A DNA stretch of 51,792 bases, taken from NCBI GenBank assembly GCA_965120375.1, contig CBCPMW010000003.1, positions 1-51,792 of the forward strand. Reading direction: 5' to 3'. Below the pieces are notes generated by a model that was given only the letters and a program-made list of their open reading frames with translations, did no database searches and was not told the origin of the DNA. Below are positions 50,873 through 51,792 of the stretch, piece after piece; the first letter of the stretch is position 1; each line of letters opens with the position of its first letter. Origin of the DNA: CASPLG01 sp965120375 (lineage in GTDB: Bacteria; Bacillota; Clostridia; Oscillospirales; Acutalibacteraceae). Both the position numbers and the translations under genes were made by a program.

Positions 50873-50881
50873 GGGGGGGGG
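50873..50881. repeat. homopolymer G9 tract
   Basis: Nine consecutive G on the plus strand (C on the minus) in otherwise very AT-rich DNA, about 30 bp upstream of conserved block A. It is the only such tract noticed in the window and could vary in length. Confidence 0.85.
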
Positions 50882-50974
50882 AATCAATTGGTATTTTGTA
50901 CGAAATTCACATATTTAATTTAGTTATTTTGCATGTCAAGTAGAAATTTTCTAAATCTCAAGGAAAAATCCACA

Positions 50975-51001
50975 ATAAAAAACGGGGCTAGACTCAGCCC
51001 C
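50975..51001 (-). terminator. terminator of GG-leader pair 2
   Basis: A perfect 6-bp GC stem GGGGCT / AGCCCC (50984-50989 and 50996-51001) with a 6-nt loop. On the minus strand it is followed by GTTTTTTAT. It lies 25 bp after the gene ending at 51027. Confidence 0.9.
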
Positions 51002-51026
51002 AAAACTTGAAATTACATGTCCTTCC

Positions 51027-51350
51027 TCAGGCTTTAGTAACCTCATCAAGTGTTTCGTAAACAGAATCTACAATTTTTTTGTAGTTACAAAACTGTTTAA
51101 GATCGGCTTCAGATGCACCGTTCCCTTTAAGTGTTTCTTCAAGGTTATCGCATATTGTCTTTATTTTAGATAATACTTTTTTTGTTTTGCTGGCCTGTTT
51201 AACAAATTTATCTACTTCTTTGTCCATTTTAAGAAACGCGTTGCCTGTATCCTTGTATCCTGAGTACTTTCCACCAGCAACATCATCAAGAGACTCATAT
51301 CTGATACCTAACTTCTCTATACCGAAGTTTTTTTCAAAATCCTGATTCAC
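51027..51350 (-). CDS. GG-leader secreted protein, second gene of pair 2
   Basis: A 107-aa protein with a double-glycine leader of a different flavour: EKLGIRYESLDDVAGG, GG at residues 26-27. The mature part (about 80 aa) is Lys-rich and predicted helical (MDKEVDKFVKQASKTKKVLSKI), with two Cys about 18 residues apart. GTG at 51350 is preceded by AAGGAGGAG. It follows its partner by 52 bp. The leader resembles the upstream gene's leader, but the mature parts are not recognisably related. Function unknown. Confidence 0.82.
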   Translation of the reverse strand: MNQDFEKNFGIEKLGIRYESLDDVAGGKYSGYKDTGNAFLKMDKEVDKFVKQASKTKKVLSKIKTICDNLEETLKGNGASEADLKQFCNYKKIVDSVYETLDEVTKA

Positions 51351-51402
51351 AAAAATCTCCTCCTTAAATAATTTATAAACAATCACTATTTTCCTAAAAA
51401 AA

Positions 51403-51711
51403 CTAAAACTTCATCATTTTAAGTGAGTTGAGTAGTTCTCTTGTCTCATCGTCGAAGCATTCCACTTTTATACCGTTTTTCTTTGCTATTTCTTCTACTT
51501 TAATCCCAGCCTCAACCAAGGCCTTAGTTTGTTTTACTAATTTGTCCCAGTTCTTCTGCATAGGCTTGCTCAATTTAGGTAGATCTTTCTCGCACACTTT
51601 AAGTGCTTCTTCAGCAGTGTATTGACGACCTCCGGCGATTTCATCAAGGGGCTCGTATTTACTACCCAACTCTTCCAAATATTCATCGAAATTTTTTTCC
51701 TCATTACTCAT
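51403..51711 (-). CDS. GG-leader secreted protein, first gene of pair 2
   Basis: A 102-aa protein with leader EELGSKYEPLDEIAGG, GG at residues 27-28. The mature part (about 74 aa) starts RQYTAEEALKVCEKDLPKLS and is all-helical in character, with two Cys. ATG at 51711 follows AAGGAGGAG inside conserved block B; an upstream in-frame start at 51762 has no ribosome binding site. It leads the second bicistronic unit, with no terminator before the next gene. Confidence 0.82.
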   Translation of the reverse strand: MSNEEKNFDEYLEELGSKYEPLDEIAGGRQYTAEEALKVCEKDLPKLSKPMQKNWDKLVKQTKALVEAGIKVEEIAKKNGIKVECFDDETRELLNSLKMMKF

Positions 51712-51792
51712 AAGAATCTCCTCCTTGAAATAATTTTTTAGATAAAATGCTAATATTATCATAAATTATACATACAAATTTAAAATAGAATA
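51709..51792 (-). repeat. conserved upstream block, copy B
   Basis: The second copy of the 84-bp start/ribosome-binding/promoter block. It runs to the window edge, so the true length of the repeat cannot be seen. It shares with copy A the TATAAT-containing segment and the full AAGGAGGAGATTCTTATG. Confidence 0.88.

Noticed and set aside
50015..51711. Nif11/nitrile-hydratase-leader RiPP precursors with a local maturation enzyme
   Set aside because: The leaders are short (24-28 aa) GG leaders rather than long Nif11 or NHLP leaders, and no lanthionine synthetase, cyclodehydratase or radical-SAM gene lies in the window. Post-translational modification is therefore not claimed.
1..51792. tRNA, rRNA, tmRNA, SRP RNA or CRISPR array
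   Set aside because: No tRNA TPsiC/acceptor pattern, rRNA-like stretch, or series of regularly spaced direct repeats was recognised on either strand. Small structured RNAs could still be missed by eye.
1..51792. Insertion sequences, transposases, integrases or prophage genes
   Set aside because: No such coding sequence or terminal inverted repeats flanking a module were found, including around the giant operon and the coiled-coil gene.

Overview
This is chromosomal DNA from a low-GC Gram-positive bacterium. The best guess is class Clostridia, near the Oscillospiraceae. The reasons are an origin-proximal order of gyrA-gyrB-recF-dnaN-dnaA | rpmH-rnpA-yidD-yidC-jag-mnmE-mnmG-rsmG-parA-parB, strong purine-rich ribosome binding sites, SpoVB- and SpoVE/FtsW-type proteins, and a rubredoxin/flavodiiron pair typical of strict anaerobes. 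The standard genetic code is used. Start codons are unusual: many housekeeping genes can only be fitted to their ribosome binding site at TTG or GTG. A host-associated lifestyle, for example a gut or protist symbiont, is an inference from the accessory genes and is not shown directly.

Layout from left to right. (1) 228-1811 (+): trmN6 and rsmI, RNA methyltransferases. (2) 1873-10067 (-): a two-gene operon of giant unrecognised proteins of 950 and 1773 residues. The second carries five degenerate tandem repeats of about 105 residues. (3) 10300-14286 (+): rubredoxin, flavodiiron protein, a SpoVB/MurJ-like flippase and rpsT. (4) 14467-19714 (-): rpoD, dnaG, dgt, a YigZ-family protein and rpmE. 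(5) 19907-27291 (-): a division and cell-wall cluster transcribed mraY-ftsW-murG-murA-ftsQ-ftsZ, with no murD between mraY and ftsW. (6) 27488-28993 (-): an unrecognised alanine-rich coiled-coil protein with its own near-consensus promoter and terminator. (7) 29296-38867 (-): gyrA, gyrB, a zinc-ribbon membrane protein, recF, dnaN and dnaA. (8) oriC lies around 37.0-39.3 kb. Transcription diverges here, and a TGTTGAAAA motif recurs beside dnaA. (9) 39298-49921 (+): rpmH through serS, with one perfect parS site inside mnmG and a second near-match just before parA. (10) 50015-51711 (-): four small proteins with double-glycine (GG) leaders in two pairs. The first gene of each pair has an almost identical 84-bp upstream block.

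How the genes work together. The core is the initiation and segregation apparatus (dnaA, dnaN, recF, gyrase, parAB/parS), the translation and tRNA/rRNA modification genes that usually sit beside it, and lipid-II synthesis coupled to division. The rubredoxin and flavodiiron protein form an oxygen/NO-scavenging pair. Three accessory modules do not fit this core and are the main interest: the giant-protein operon, the insulated coiled-coil gene and the GG-leader cluster. None has a recognisable Sec signal peptide. The GG-leader proteins look like substrates of a peptidase-containing ABC exporter that is not encoded in this window.
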